Below, one piece after another: positions 21,214 to 32,727 of a stretch of DNA of 64,000 nt (its first letter is position 1; each line of letters starts with the position of its first letter). The stretch comes from Pseudomonas farsensis. GTDB taxonomy: Bacteria; Pseudomonadota; Gammaproteobacteria; Pseudomonadales; Pseudomonadaceae. A program made the translations under genes and the position numbers. The notes under the pieces were generated by a model, which worked only from the letters and a program-made list of their open reading frames with translations, did no database searches and was not told the DNA's origin. The DNA is taken from positions 1,250,001 to 1,314,000 of the forward strand of contig NZ_JABWRF020000001.1 of the NCBI RefSeq assembly GCF_014268805.2. The letters are read 5' to 3'.

Positions 21214-23924
21214 TGTGCTGCCTCCTGCAGGCCTTCGACGGGTGCACCGAAGATGGCTGGTGGGATGCCGGCCAGGCCTTTGGGCAACGCAACCAGGCCT
21301 GCGCCCAGCTCTTCATTGATACGCAGCGGCAGGCGCAGCGAAACGCCGGCCACCGACAGGCTCAGCAACGCGCCTTCGTTGACACCCAGGCGGTCGGCTT
21401 CGGCCTTGGCCAGGGCCACGTATGGCGCAGGGATGCGCTCCTGCACCGGGGCTGCGCGCGAGGAGTTCTCTTCGCTGCCGAACAGGTGGAAGAACGGTAC
21501 GGCGGTCCAGGTGCCACGGGCCGGGTTGAACGCACCGGGAATGGCGTTGAACCAGCTCAGGCGGTCGCCTTGGCTTTCGATCAGGCGCACGCCCGGGTCA
21601 CCTGCACGCAGATGGCCACCCACCTCGTCCTGGAACTTGTTCCAGGCCTGCGGCGAGTTCCAGCCCGGCGACCAGGCGAACGGCACCTGCTGGCGCGGTT
21701 CGGCCGAACCCGAATAGCCTTCCATGGAGAAGGCGAACGCGGTGTCCTTGTCTTGCGGGGTACGTGGCTCGTGCACGCTGATATTGGCGCGCATGGCGGT
21801 ACGGCCGGAGTAACGCAGCGGCTCACGGGCAAGCTTCATGCCCTTGATGCGGAATGCCGCGCTTGGCGCTGCGTTGACGATGCCGGCCAGTTGCGGGGCG
21901 GCTTCGGCGCACGCGCTGGTGACCTGGTCAAGCTGCGTCCAGTCCACCGGTTTGTTGAGCAGGGTGGCACGCAGGGCGTGCATCCAGCGCCAGCCTTCAT
22001 GGATCTGGATGCTGCTGTCCAGGTACTGCGGGTCGAACACCTGGAAGAAACGCTGGGCGCGGCCTTCGAGGCTGACCAAGGTGCCGTCGCCTTCGGCGAA
22101 CGACGCCGCTGGCAGCACCAGGTGGGCGCGGTCCAGGGTGGCAGTCTTGGTGTGGTCGGCAACGATGACCACTTTGGCAGCCGCCAGGGCCGCGTCGACC
22201 TTGGCCGCCGGCAGGCGCGCGTACAGGTCGTTTTCCAACACCACGATGGCATCGGCCTTGCCGCTGATGACCGCATCCAGCGCGGCATCGGCGGAGTCGC
22301 CACCCAACATGGCCAGGCCCAGGCTGTTGGCCTCAGGTACGACCAGGGTCAGCGAACCGTTCTTCTCGCGCAGCTTGAGGGCCTTGGCGATGTTGGCAGC
22401 GGCTTCGATCAGGGCGGGGTCGGCCAGCGAGGTGCCTGCAACCACCAATGGGCGGTTGGCGGCAACCAGTGCATCGGCGATGCGTTGGGCCAGGGCCTTG
22501 GCTTCGTCGTCCAGGCCGGCAACGGCAGGGGCGCTCGGGTCGATGGCGTGGGCCACGGCGAAACCGATGCGGGCGAGGTCCGCAGGGGCTGCGTGGACGC
22601 ATTCCTCGGCGACGTCGTCGAGCTTGGTTTCAGCCAGCGAGGCGATGAACAGCGGGTACAGCGCGTGCTGGCCGATGTTCTTCACGGCGGCGTCCAGCCA
22701 TGGCTGCACGCGCATGGCATCGGCCATTGCCTCGGCCTTGCCCTTGGTCGCCTGGCGCACGGCCAGTGCTACGCGGGCGGCGGTCTGGGTCAGGTCTTCG
22801 CCGAGCACGAACACAGCGTCGTGGTCTTCGATGTCGCGCAAGGTAGGCACGGGCAGCGGGCTGTTGTTCAGCACATCGAGCACCAGGCGTACGCGGGCCA
22901 GCTCCCCGGCTTCCATGCCCGAGTAGAAGTACTCGGTGCCGACCAGCTCACGCAGGCCGTAGTTGCTCTCGAGGCTGGCGCGTGGCGAGCCGATACCGAC
23001 GATGGTGCGGCCGCGCAGCAGGTCGGCAGCCTTGTCCAGGGCGGCGTCCAGCGACAGCTTGCTGCCGTCGGCCAGCAGTGGCTGGCGTGGGCGGTCGCTG
23101 CGGTTGACGTAGCCATAGCCGAAGCGGCCACGGTCGCACAGGAAGTACTGGTTCACCGAGCCGTTGAAACGGTTCTCGATGCGGCGCAGTTCACCGTAAC
23201 GCTCGCCGGGGCTGATGTTGCAGCCGCTGGAGCAGCCATGGCAGATGCTGGGGGCAAACTGCATGTCCCACTTGCGGTTGTAGCGCTCGGAGTGGGTCTT
23301 GTCGGTGAACACACCGGTCGGGCAGACCTCGGTGAGGTTGCCGGAGAACTCGCTTTCCAGCACGCCGTCTTCAACGCGACCGAAGTACACGTTGTCGTGG
23401 GCGCCGTACACACCCAGGTCGGTGCCGCCGGCGTAGTCCTTGTAGTAGCGCACGCAGCGGTAGCAGGCGATGCAGCGGTTCATTTCGTGGGAAATGAACG
23501 GGCCGAGGTCCTGGTTCTGGTGGGTACGCTTGGTGAAGCGGTAACGGCGCTCGTTGTGGCCGGTCATTACCGTCATGTCTTGCAGGTGGCAGTGGCCGCC
23601 TTCCTCACACACGGGGCAATCGTGTGGGTGGTTGGTCATCAGCCATTCGACGACGCTGGCGCGAAACGCCTTGGACTCTTCGTCTTCGATGGAGATCCAG
23701 GTGCCGTCGGAGGCAGGGGTCATGCAGGACATGACGATGCGACCACGGGTGTCGTTCTCGTCGGTGTACTGCTTGACCGCGCACTGCCGGCAGGCACCGA
23801 CGCTTCCGAGCGCCGGGTGCCAGCAGAAATAAGGGATGTCGAGGCCGAGCGACAGACAGGCCTGTAACAGGTTGTCTGCACCGTTGACTTCGAGCGCTTT
23901 GCCGTCTACGTGGATAGTGGCCAT
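21210..23924 (-). CDS. nuoG: NADH-quinone oxidoreductase subunit G
   Basis: A 904-residue peripheral-arm subunit. The N-terminal 2Fe-2S domain has cysteines in [20 protein letters not shown]. Next come the His-Cys 4Fe-4S region [17 protein letters not shown], the N4/N5 region [17 protein letters not shown], and [15 protein letters not shown] for cluster N7. The rest is a molybdopterin-oxidoreductase-like fold without the cofactor. The length matches E. coli-type NuoG. A 132-base gap separates it from nuoF, the widest gap in the operon apart from nuoB-nuoCD. Confidence 0.97.
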   Translation of the reverse strand: MATIHVDGKALEVNGADNLLQACLSLGLDIPYFCWHPALGSVGACRQCAVKQYTDENDTRGRIVMSCMTPASDGTWISIEDEESKAFRASVVEWLMTNHPHDCPVCEEGGHCHLQDMTVMTGHNERRYRFTKRTHQNQDLGPFISHEMNRCIACYRCVRYYKDYAGGTDLGVYGAHDNVYFGRVEDGVLESEFSGNLTEVCPTGVFTDKTHSERYNRKWDMQFAPSICHGCSSGCNISPGERYGELRRIENRFNGSVNQYFLCDRGRFGYGYVNRSDRPRQPLLADGSKLSLDAALDKAADLLRGRTIVGIGSPRASLESNYGLRELVGTEYFYSGMEAGELARVRLVLDVLNNSPLPVPTLRDIEDHDAVFVLGEDLTQTAARVALAVRQATKGKAEAMADAMRVQPWLDAAVKNIGQHALYPLFIASLAETKLDDVAEECVHAAPADLARIGFAVAHAIDPSAPAVAGLDDEAKALAQRIADALVAANRPLVVAGTSLADPALIEAAANIAKALKLREKNGSLTLVVPEANSLGLAMLGGDSADAALDAVISGKADAIVVLENDLYARLPAAKVDAALAAAKVVIVADHTKTATLDRAHLVLPAASFAEGDGTLVSLEGRAQRFFQVFDPQYLDSSIQIHEGWRWMHALRATLLNKPVDWTQLDQVTSACAEAAPQLAGIVNAAPSAAFRIKGMKLAREPLRYSGRTAMRANISVHEPRTPQDKDTAFAFSMEGYSGSAEPRQQVPFAWSPGWNSPQAWNKFQDEVGGHLRAGDPGVRLIESQGDRLSWFNAIPGAFNPARGTWTAVPFFHLFGSEENSSRAAPVQERIPAPYVALAKAEADRLGVNEGALLSLSVAGVSLRLPLRINEELGAGLVALPKGLAGIPPAIFGAPVEGLQEAAQ

Positions 23925-24056
23925 GGTTCAAAGTTCTTCGTTGGCCCGCGTGAGCGGGCGTGGCTAATGGAAATCGGTGAGCCCGCGGCCGGCCTCGAAT
24001 CGTTCGGGCTGGCCTGCAGGCTGGCGAGTGGCACGGACCACCCGCTGTCTATCTTG

Positions 24057-25436
24057 TTATGCGCCGACCACAACCGGCCCGGACGCGATCGGCTTGGCCA
24101 GGTTCGGGCGCAGGGTGTCGGCAGCGCTTGCTGGCGCGACACCGGCCTCGAATTCGGAGCGGAAGTACTTGATGGCACTGCCCAGCGGCTCGACGGCACC
24201 TGGTGCGTGAGCACAGAAGGTACGGCCTGGGCCGAGGAAGTTGACCAGCCCCAGCAGGGTCTCGATGTCTTCGGCTCGGCCTTGGCCGGCTTCCAGCGAG
24301 CGCAGCATCTTCACGCTCCATGGCAGACCGTCACGGCACGGGGTGCACCAGCCGCACGACTCACGGGCGAAGAACTCTTCCATGTTGCGCAGCAGCGAGA
24401 CCATGTTGACGCTGTCGTCCACGGCCATGGCCAGGCCCGTACCCATACGGGTGCCGACCTTGGCGATGCCGCCTGCGTACATTTGTGCGTCCAGGTGCTC
24501 AGGCAGCAGGAAGCCAGTACCGGCGCCGCCTGGCTGCCAGCACTTGAGCTTGAAGCCGTCGCGCATGCCGCCGGCGTAGTCTTCGAACAGCTCGCGTGCG
24601 GTCACGCCGAATGGCAGCTCCCACAGGCCGGGGTTTTTTACCTTGCCAGAGAAGCCCATCAGCTTGGTGCCGTGGTCTTCACTGCCTTCACGGGCCAGCG
24701 ACTTGTACCAGTCGTTGCCGTTGGCGACGATGGCCGGCACGTTGCACAGGGTTTCGACGTTGTTCACACACGTCGGTTTGCCCCACACACCAACGGCGGC
24801 AGGGAAGGGCGGCTTGGAGCGCGGGTTGGCGCGGCGGCCTTCGAGGGAGTTGATCAGTGCGGTTTCTTCACCGCAGATGTAACGCCCGGCGCCGGTGTGC
24901 ACGAACAGCTCGAAGTCAAAGCCCGAACCCAGGATGTTCTTGCCCAACAGGCCAGCGGCCTTGGCTTCATCGATGGCACGGTTGAGGTTCTTGGCTGCAG
25001 TGGTGTATTCGCCACGCAGGAAGATGTAGCCGCGGTAGGCCTTCAGCGCGCGGGCGCTGATCAGCATGCCTTCGATCAGCAGATGGGGCTGTTGCTCCAT
25101 CAGCATGCGGTCTTTCCAGGTGTTCGGCTCCATTTCATCCGCGTTGCACAGCAGGTAGCGGATGTTCATGGATTCGTCTTTGGGCATCAGCCCCCACTTC
25201 ACGCCGGTGGGGAAGCCTGCGCCGCCACGGCCCTTCAGGCCCGAGTCCTTGACGCTCTGCACGATGTCGTCCTGCGACATCTCGGCCAGGGCTTTGCGCG
25301 CCGCCGCGTAGCCGTTCTTGGTTTGGTACTCGGCCAACCAGACCGGCTCGCCGTCGTCACGCAGGCGCCAGGTCAGCGGGTGGGTTTCGGCCGAGCGCGC
25401 AATGCGGTTGGCCGGGCCGAAGGAAGTAATGGTCAT
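24057..25436 (-). CDS. nuoF: NADH-quinone oxidoreductase subunit F (NADH-binding)
   Basis: A 459-residue flavoprotein that oxidises NADH through FMN and cluster N3. The glycine-rich NADH site [17 protein letters not shown] and the FMN region [16 protein letters not shown] are visible, as are the 4Fe-4S cysteines in [12 protein letters not shown] and the later CAHAPG. ATG 25436 was chosen because it overlaps the nuoE stop (ATGA, 25433-25436) and gives [12 protein letters not shown] longer in-frame start at 25541 lies inside nuoE and was rejected. Confidence 0.97.
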   Translation of the reverse strand: MTITSFGPANRIARSAETHPLTWRLRDDGEPVWLAEYQTKNGYAAARKALAEMSQDDIVQSVKDSGLKGRGGAGFPTGVKWGLMPKDESMNIRYLLCNADEMEPNTWKDRMLMEQQPHLLIEGMLISARALKAYRGYIFLRGEYTTAAKNLNRAIDEAKAAGLLGKNILGSGFDFELFVHTGAGRYICGEETALINSLEGRRANPRSKPPFPAAVGVWGKPTCVNNVETLCNVPAIVANGNDWYKSLAREGSEDHGTKLMGFSGKVKNPGLWELPFGVTARELFEDYAGGMRDGFKLKCWQPGGAGTGFLLPEHLDAQMYAGGIAKVGTRMGTGLAMAVDDSVNMVSLLRNMEEFFARESCGWCTPCRDGLPWSVKMLRSLEAGQGRAEDIETLLGLVNFLGPGRTFCAHAPGAVEPLGSAIKYFRSEFEAGVAPASAADTLRPNLAKPIASGPVVVGA

Positions 25437-25930
25437 ACGTAACCCTCCAGCAGCTTGGAAACGCCAGCAGGCTGCACGTCGCCAAAGGTGTCGTCGTCGA
25501 TCATCAGCGCCGGGGCCTTGTCGCAGTTGCCCAGGCAGCACACTGGCAGCAGGGTGAAGCGCCCGTCAGTGGTGGTCTGGCCCAGGCCGATGCCCAGCTC
25601 GCTCTGGATCTGGCTGACCACCGATTCGTGGCCGCCGATGTAGCAGACCATGCTGTCGCACACACGGATGATGTGGCGGCCAACTGGCTGGCGGAAAATC
25701 TGGCTGTAGAAGGTGGCCACACCTTCGACATCGCTGGCAGGGATGCCCAGCACTTCGCCGATGGCATAAATCGCGCCGTCCGGCACCCAGCCGCGCGACT
25801 TTTGCACGATCTTGAGGGCTTCGATGGACGCCGCGCGCGGGTCCTCGTAGTGATGCATCTCGTGCTCGATGGCCGAGCGCTCGGTTTCGCTCAGGGCGAA
25901 ACGGTCGGTTTGGATAAGCGTGTTGTTCAT
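25433..25930 (-). CDS. nuoE: NADH-quinone oxidoreductase subunit E
   Basis: A 165-residue thioredoxin-like subunit with the N1a 2Fe-2S cluster. Ligands sit in [11 protein letters not shown] (C-x4-C) and [10 protein letters not shown] (C-x3-C). It ends overlapping nuoF and starts two bases after the nuoCD stop. Confidence 0.97.
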   Translation of the reverse strand: MNNTLIQTDRFALSETERSAIEHEMHHYEDPRAASIEALKIVQKSRGWVPDGAIYAIGEVLGIPASDVEGVATFYSQIFRQPVGRHIIRVCDSMVCYIGGHESVVSQIQSELGIGLGQTTTDGRFTLLPVCCLGNCDKAPALMIDDDTFGDVQPAGVSKLLEGYV

Positions 25931-25932
25931 GC

Positions 25933-27732
<1,800 letters not shown>

Positions 27733-27792
27733 TCAACGTTAAGAATGAAGCCAGGCCGCCGGCTCCATGGGAGCGGGCGGCAGGTCGCTGGA

Positions 27793-28470
27793 TCAGACTT
27801 CGTCGGGGCTGCGCAGGTTGGTTACCGCGATACGCTGTTCGCGACGCAGGTCTTTCTGGGCGGGCATCTCGGCACGGTAAATGCCTTGATCACCGACAAC
27901 CCAGGAAAGCGGGCGTCGCTCCTGGCCGATGGATTCCTGCAGCAGCATCAAGCCTTGCAGGAATGCTTCGGGGCGTGGCGGGCAGCCAGGCACGTACACG
28001 TCCACGGGGAGGAACTTGTCGACCCCCTGAACGACCGAGTAGATGTCGTACATGCCGCCGGAGTTGGCGCACGAACCCATGGAGATGACCCATTTGGGCT
28101 CGAGCATCTGCTCATAGAGGCGCTGGATGATCGGCGCCATCTTGATGAAGCAGGTACCGGCGATGACCATGAAGTCGGCCTGACGCGGCGATGCCCGGAT
28201 GACTTCGGCGCCGAAGCGGGCGATGTCGTGGGGCGCCGTGAAGGCCGTGGTCATTTCCACGTAACAGCAGGACAGGCCGAAGTTGTACGGCCAGAGGGAG
28301 TTCTTGCGACCCCAGTTGACTGCCCCACGCAGAACATCTTCGAGTTTCCCCATGTAGATGTTCTTGTGGACCTGGTCCTCTAGCAGTTGATCGGTGACGG
28401 TTTCCCGTTCACCGACCGGGTACTGCTCGTTGGGTGCATCCGGATCGATTCTGGTGAGATTGTATTGCAT
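27793..28470 (-). CDS. nuoB: NADH-quinone oxidoreductase subunit B
   Basis: A 225-residue subunit that carries cluster N2, the last Fe-S centre before quinone. The tandem-cysteine motif [11 protein letters not shown], then [11 protein letters not shown] and [11 protein letters not shown] provide the four ligands. It lies between nuoA (10-base gap) and nuoCD (78-base gap). Confidence 0.97.
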   Translation of the reverse strand: MQYNLTRIDPDAPNEQYPVGERETVTDQLLEDQVHKNIYMGKLEDVLRGAVNWGRKNSLWPYNFGLSCCYVEMTTAFTAPHDIARFGAEVIRASPRQADFMVIAGTCFIKMAPIIQRLYEQMLEPKWVISMGSCANSGGMYDIYSVVQGVDKFLPVDVYVPGCPPRPEAFLQGLMLLQESIGQERRPLSWVVGDQGIYRAEMPAQKDLRREQRIAVTNLRSPDEV

Positions 28471-28479
28471 GCCAAAGCC

Positions 28480-28893
28480 TCATTGTTTCAGCTTCGCTTG
28501 CCGCTTGCGACGACCTTCGGGAGCCCAATCGAGCGCCCCGACGCGCCAAAGGTAGACAAGACCTGCCAACAGAATTGCTATGAAAACGAGTGCTTCGACG
28601 AATCCGGTCCAGCCGCTTTCGCGGACGGACACAGACCATGCATACAGGAAGAGGGCTTCGATATCGAAGATCACGAACAGCATCGCGACCAGATAGAATT
28701 TTGCGGACAGGCGCAGGCGGGCGCTGCCAGTAGGCAGCATGCCGGATTCGAAGGGTTCGTTCTTGGCGCGGCCCCAGGCTTTGCTACCGAGCAGGCTGGA
28801 CAGGCCGAGCATGAAGGCACACAGGCCGACGACACCCAGGAGGAAGATGGCAAAGCCCCAGTTGTGGGCCATGAGTCCTGCTGAATCGGACAT
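28480..28893 (-). CDS. nuoA: NADH-quinone oxidoreductase subunit A
   Basis: A 137-residue membrane subunit with three transmembrane helices. The family marker [13 protein letters not shown] and the acidic [16 protein letters not shown] helix are visible. It is the first gene of the nuo operon. Upstream, 28894-29200 is A+T-rich and holds a candidate promoter and a Fur-box-like palindrome. Confidence 0.97.
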   Translation of the reverse strand: MSDSAGLMAHNWGFAIFLLGVVGLCAFMLGLSSLLGSKAWGRAKNEPFESGMLPTGSARLRLSAKFYLVAMLFVIFDIEALFLYAWSVSVRESGWTGFVEALVFIAILLAGLVYLWRVGALDWAPEGRRKRQAKLKQ

Positions 28894-29001
28894 GCTGAAA
28901 TCCTTATACAGAGACCCAGCTCTGCAGTCTGAAATAAGTAGAGCGGCGACGCGGTGTCGCAGAAGCAGTGACCAAATGTCGCAGCTGAATCAATCGCGCT
29001 G

Positions 29002-29030
29002 ATTTTATGGGTAAACCCTCAGCAAGTAAA
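29002..29030 (-). promoter_or_regulatory. candidate sigma70 promoter of the nuo operon
   Basis: On the minus strand TTTACT (complement of 29025-29030) is followed after 17 bases by TAAAAT (complement of 29002-29007). It would start transcription roughly 100 bases upstream of nuoA. This is pattern matching only. Confidence 0.35.
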
Positions 29031-29167
29031 ATTTCCGAAGCAAATTTATTCGTAGATTTAAGAACAAAAAACCTTTGTAACTGGCTGAAAGCCTTGTAGT
29101 TCGGGCATTGCGTGCGGTTTTGTTAATTATGTTTCTTACCTGGCGTAATGGCGGCTTAGTTGCGGAA

Positions 29168-29182
29168 TGATAATTAATATCA
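29168..29182. promoter_or_regulatory. candidate Fur box
   Basis: TGATAATTAATATCA fits the 7-1-7 Fur consensus TGATAAT-N-ATTATCA with one mismatch, and it sits in a perfect 7-bp palindrome AATGATA...TATCATT. It lies about 275 bases upstream of nuoA, and next to degraded DNA, so it may control nuo or be left over from a lost iron gene. Confidence 0.5.
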
Positions 29183-29329
29183 TTTGAACTGCGCCGTATT
29201 CATTTGCCCCTTCTACGCCTTGTAAAGTTCGTCTGGCGAGCGACACCAATTGCAAATGGGAAAACCCCTCGTTCTAGCAGCTTCTTAGAATGCCTGCACT
29301 GCTCTGAGTCAACGCTTTGTCGGTTTTGC

Positions 29330-29660
29330 CGCTGCCGCGGCAGGCCGAGGTGCGGCAGAGCATGGCGCCGATGGCAAGGGCGTACAGCTCCACCGGTATA
29401 AACCGCGGGTCGAGCCCTTTGCTGGCAATCAAGCAGAGTACGCCGCCGCCGACCAGCACGGCGAACGCCAGCGCCGACACCGCGGGGCTCGGGTTGAGAT
29501 TGCAGTAGCCGCGCAGGTAGGCCGGGCGTGCGCACAGGAAAGCAGCCAGGCCGCATAGGAACAGATCCTTCGGCCTGGCCAGCAGGGGCGGCGATGGCCA
29601 GTGCATATAAAGAGCAGTGGTGGCCAGGACGAGAATCATTGAGTGGCTTGGACATGGCAT
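29330..29660 (-). pseudogene. truncated YhhN/lysoplasmalogenase-like membrane gene remnant
   Basis: About 110 codons remain open on the minus strand. They encode hydrophobic segments with the pattern DLFLCGLAAFLCARPAYLRG and ALAFAVLVGGGVL, which resembles the middle of YhhN (TMEM86-type) lysoplasmalogenase family proteins. The family is normally about 210 residues, so both ends are missing, and the usual acidic helix residues cannot be recovered. The frame runs without a stop into the aceA fragment upstream. I read it as a decayed gene. The family call is tentative. Confidence 0.4.
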
Positions 29661-29756
29661 GGGCGGTCCTTGCTGGCGATGCTGCCTCAAGGATAGACCT
29701 AATCCGCAATGTTGCCTGTGCCGCCGATGAGGCCTTACAGGCAAAACAAAGCTCTG

Positions 29757-30220
29757 ACAGTGGAACTGCTCGTCCTCTGTCGAACCAGTCAGTGCGGTCA
29801 CCGACGATGCGCCACCTTAAATCACGATGGTCATGTGATCGACGTAGCCCGTGCCCACTTCCTGCTGGTGCGCCACCAAGGTGTAACCCTTGCTCGCGTC
29901 TCGTCGGCGAACGCCTGCTCCTGCAGCTTCACGTAGGCGGTCATGTCGTTGCGGGCGTAGTCGTGCGCCAGGTTGAACATGCCGTGTCACATGTGTGGAT
30001 GCCGGCCATGGTGATGAACTGGTGCTTGTGGCCCGGCGCCCGCGGCTCGCGCTGGAATTTGGAAATGGTGGCGTCGTCCAGGTTCTTCTTTCAGTTGAGG
30101 GGCGGCGAGCAGTTCTGCGACAGCAGTTGGTCCGGGTATTTCTTCTAGATCGCCTCGGCGAAGTGGCGTGCTTCGTCCAGGTCGGGCCTGGCAGTTTCGC
30201 ACCAGATCATGTCGGCGTAC
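29757..30220 (-). pseudogene. decayed duplicate of the aceA 3' end
   Basis: This stretch aligns base for base with the last 460 bases of the intact isocitrate lyase gene (39962-40422), in the same orientation. Damage is visible. The stop codon TGA has become TGT (29757-29759), an in-frame TAG has arisen at 30145-30147 where aceA has AAG, a 5-base insertion lies near 29905, and a one-base loss lies near 29994. Many scattered substitutions also occur. It cannot encode an enzyme. Together with aceA it forms imperfect direct repeats flanking the 30.6-39.8 kb gene cluster. Confidence 0.9.
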
Positions 30221-30640
30221 CAGAGGTCACGGGTAGTGGCCCGGCCAGAGCTGTGGGGTGGCTGGTGGGAAGATGTGCTAAAAAATGGCGTGAATATATC
30301 TGGCCAATTTCAGATGCGGGGGAGAGGCTTTAGATGGGGCCAAGGTGAAGTGCAACAAACAGTTTCTGAGCGGGTACCGTTCTGGCTTAGATTGTTTAGG
30401 CGCTTTTGGGTGTGGGTTGGTTGTTTGATCTTTTCACTGGATATCACCTGAGGCATGAGTTTTCGCGTGTCTGGATGCTCTGCTTTTCTCTTGGGGTTGA
30501 CCTTCCTGGTTGTAGGGTGTTGGTATTGCATCCGACCTTTGGATTGTTGAAAGGCAGCAAGTAATAATTTGTATTGGCTGCTGTAGGAAGTTTCCTTTTT
30601 CTTTGTAAGTAAAGTGTGCGTGCATGCTTAAGGGAGTGCT
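30221..30640. other. leader and promoter region of the accessory cluster, no gene seen
   Basis: About 420 bases lie between the aceA fragment and the first cluster gene. The part from 30280 on becomes A+T-rich. I see no credible open frame. A weak promoter-like pair TTGAAA-N17-TGTATT lies near 30547-30575. GGGAG precedes the ATG at 30641. No clear operator palindrome was found. Confidence 0.4.
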
Positions 30641-31888
30641 ATGTCCGAGCAAAGGAATTTTTTCATCAATACCGCCCGCACTGTTGAGTTGGGGAGCGCG
30701 GCTTGGGAGCTCGCTCAAGATTCTGGCCTGACAGATCGCAGTGTGGCCCACTATCCATCCGGTCGCCTGCGTGACCAGGACGGGCATGTCTTCATGAATA
30801 TGTGCTCATGCTCCTATCTGGGGCTGGAGACTGATAAGCGACTGGTCCAGCGGGCGGCTCGCTATGTATTGGAGAGTGGTACTGTCAACCTGCCGACCTC
30901 GCGCATTCGTATCCGTCTTCGTGAATTGGATGAACTGGAAGAGGCATTGTCATCGCATTTCAGTTGTCAAGCATTTACAGCTACATCCTGTAGTGCCGGA
31001 ATTGTAGCTTCATTACCGTTACTCGCTGCCGGCATATTCACCAATGGAGTACGGCCCTATCTGGTTTTTGACAAGAATGCGCATTTTGCATTGAATCAGA
31101 TGAAGGCTGTGTGCGGTGATGAAACACAGGTCGCTACATGCGAACATAATGATGTGCAGTTTTTGGAAGATATGTGCCGGCGTCATCGTCAGGTGGCTTA
31201 TGTTGCCGATGGAGCTTATAGTATGGGTGGTGCTGCGCCCATTGAGCAGTTGCTTGGCTTGCAAGATAAGTACGGGCTGTTTCTTTATTTTGATGACTCT
31301 CATTCATTGAGCGCTTATGGAGAACAGGGCGAAGGTATTGTCCGCGCGCTAATGCCAGAAATAAACAGCAGGACTATTCTGGTTTATTCGTTGGCTAAGG
31401 CATTTGCTGCCAATGGCGGTGGCATCTTTATGTCTAAGCAGGCACCGTATCTAAAGGAGTTTCGTCGGTTTGGCGGGCCGATGTCCTATTCGCAGTATCT
31501 AAATCCAGCTGCGATCGGTGCAGCGATGGCCTCGCTGGAAATTCACCATAGTACCGAACTAGCAATCTTGCAGTGCAGGCTGGCCGACAATATCACGTTG
31601 TTCGACCAGCTAGTGCCAACCGAGTATACCGGCACACCATCGCCCATTCGTGTAATCCCGATGGCGAGTCCTGGCATGGCTGTCAAGGTATCCGAGGCTG
31701 TGTTCCAGAAAGGCTATTACACCTCCGCGGTCTTTTTTCCGATCGTCGCAAGGAATAAATCCGGCCTGCGGGTCATGCTGCGTGCAGACATGACCGAGCT
31801 AGACATCCACAGTTTCTGTTCGATCGTTGCGCAGCAGGTTCAGCAGTGGGGCGAGGCGCAGGAAGAACAGATGGAGGTGCATCCATGA
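30641..31888 (+). CDS. alpha-oxoamine-synthase-like PLP enzyme (BioF/KBL/CqsA superfamily)
   Basis: A 415-residue fold-type I PLP enzyme. The Schiff-base lysine is Lys253 in VYSLAKAFAANGGG, and Asp218 with His221 in FDDSHSLSAYGEQGEG bind the cofactor as in AOS enzymes. The family condenses an amino acid with an acyl-CoA and releases CO2 to give an aminoketone (examples are BioF, KBL, ALAS and CqsA). It is divergent: the usual glycine-rich acyl-CoA loop G-x-G-x2-G-S-R is GTVNLPTSR (80-88). So the acyl donor may be unusual, or the chemistry may be plain amino transfer. It is the first gene of the cluster, has GGGAG before ATG 30641, and overlaps the next gene (ATGA). Confidence 0.85.
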   Translation: MSEQRNFFINTARTVELGSAAWELAQDSGLTDRSVAHYPSGRLRDQDGHVFMNMCSCSYLGLETDKRLVQRAARYVLESGTVNLPTSRIRIRLRELDELEEALSSHFSCQAFTATSCSAGIVASLPLLAAGIFTNGVRPYLVFDKNAHFALNQMKAVCGDETQVATCEHNDVQFLEDMCRRHRQVAYVADGAYSMGGAAPIEQLLGLQDKYGLFLYFDDSHSLSAYGEQGEGIVRALMPEINSRTILVYSLAKAFAANGGGIFMSKQAPYLKEFRRFGGPMSYSQYLNPAAIGAAMASLEIHHSTELAILQCRLADNITLFDQLVPTEYTGTPSPIRVIPMASPGMAVKVSEAVFQKGYYTSAVFFPIVARNKSGLRVMLRADMTELDIHSFCSIVAQQVQQWGEAQEEQMEVHP

Positions 31889-32727
31889 GTTCATCCACCC
31901 CCCGGAGCCTGCTCTACTGCTCTGCCCTCTACCCAGGCCAATACTGCAAACGTGGGTTGAGCGACGTCATGGTCTTGGATATGGAGGATGGTGTGCCCCT
32001 TGGGCGGAAGGCTGAAGCACGGGAAAACCTTGAGCGATTTTTTGCCGAGCAGCCATCGGTCAGCACGGCGGTGCGCATCAACTCCCTGCGCAACAACGAG
32101 GGGTTGCGGGACCTGCTCTTGCTTAAGCGGTTGGAGCACCAGCCACAACAAGTAGTTATGACCATGCTTGAGTGTGCAAGCGAAATTGATGTCGTGCGCG
32201 CCAACGTAGCCCGCGAGGAAGGTATATCTCCCTTGGTGTTGGTCACAGTGGAGACCCCTTTATGCATACGTGACATCCACGCGGTGGCCCATCGTGCCGA
32301 TGGTTTGATCTTCGGTTCCGCAGATTACGCGGCTAGTATGGGTGTGGATATTGGTGGTTGGGAGAACATGCTGCATGCACGTTCTTGCATTGTCGCCGCA
32401 GCGGCAGCAGCCAGCATTCCTGCATTCGATACTGCTTACTTTCATCTGGATGACGAGCCTGGGCTGTTGTGGGAAAGCTCGGCTGTCCGGGGGTTGGGCT
32501 TTAGCGGCAAGACCGCGATCCATCCGCGTCAGGTGGCTACCATCAACCAGGTCTTCAGTCCTTCGCCAGAGGAAATCCAAAGAGCCCGCGAAATTATCGA
32601 GGCTTCCCGCAGCAATGGCGACAAGATTACTCGGTTGAATGCGCGGATGATCGGGCCTCCGTTCGTCAAACAATCCACCAAGGTCATGCAGCGAGCCCAA
32701 GAACTGGGGCTCTTTGGAGTTTGGTAA
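31885..32727 (+). CDS. CitE-like / malyl-CoA lyase family (HpcH/HpaI aldolase superfamily)
   Basis: A 280-residue TIM-barrel lyase of the CitE/CHMPL family. These enzymes cleave or form C-C bonds between an acyl-CoA and an alpha-keto acid such as glyoxylate or pyruvate. Motifs in order are VLDMEDGVP (30-38), the CoA/keto-acid Arg in VRINSLRN (Arg64), VETP with Glu123, the metal-binding FGSADYAASMG (143-153) and KTAIHPRQV (209-217). ATG 31885 overlaps the upstream stop and has GGAGG upstream; an earlier in-frame start was rejected. Its partner is the mesaconyl-CoA-hydratase-like gene next door, which suggests methylmalyl- or citramalyl-type CoA chemistry. Confidence 0.88.
   Translation: MSSSTPRSLLYCSALYPGQYCKRGLSDVMVLDMEDGVPLGRKAEARENLERFFAEQPSVSTAVRINSLRNNEGLRDLLLLKRLEHQPQQVVMTMLECASEIDVVRANVAREEGISPLVLVTVETPLCIRDIHAVAHRADGLIFGSADYAASMGVDIGGWENMLHARSCIVAAAAAASIPAFDTAYFHLDDEPGLLWESSAVRGLGFSGKTAIHPRQVATINQVFSPSPEEIQRAREIIEASRSNGDKITRLNARMIGPPFVKQSTKVMQRAQELGLFGVW

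Noticed and set aside
21213..23867. 884-codon plus-strand open frame opposite nuoG
   Set aside because: Antisense shadow of nuoG, with low-complexity Gly/Ala/Val composition and no recognisable domain.
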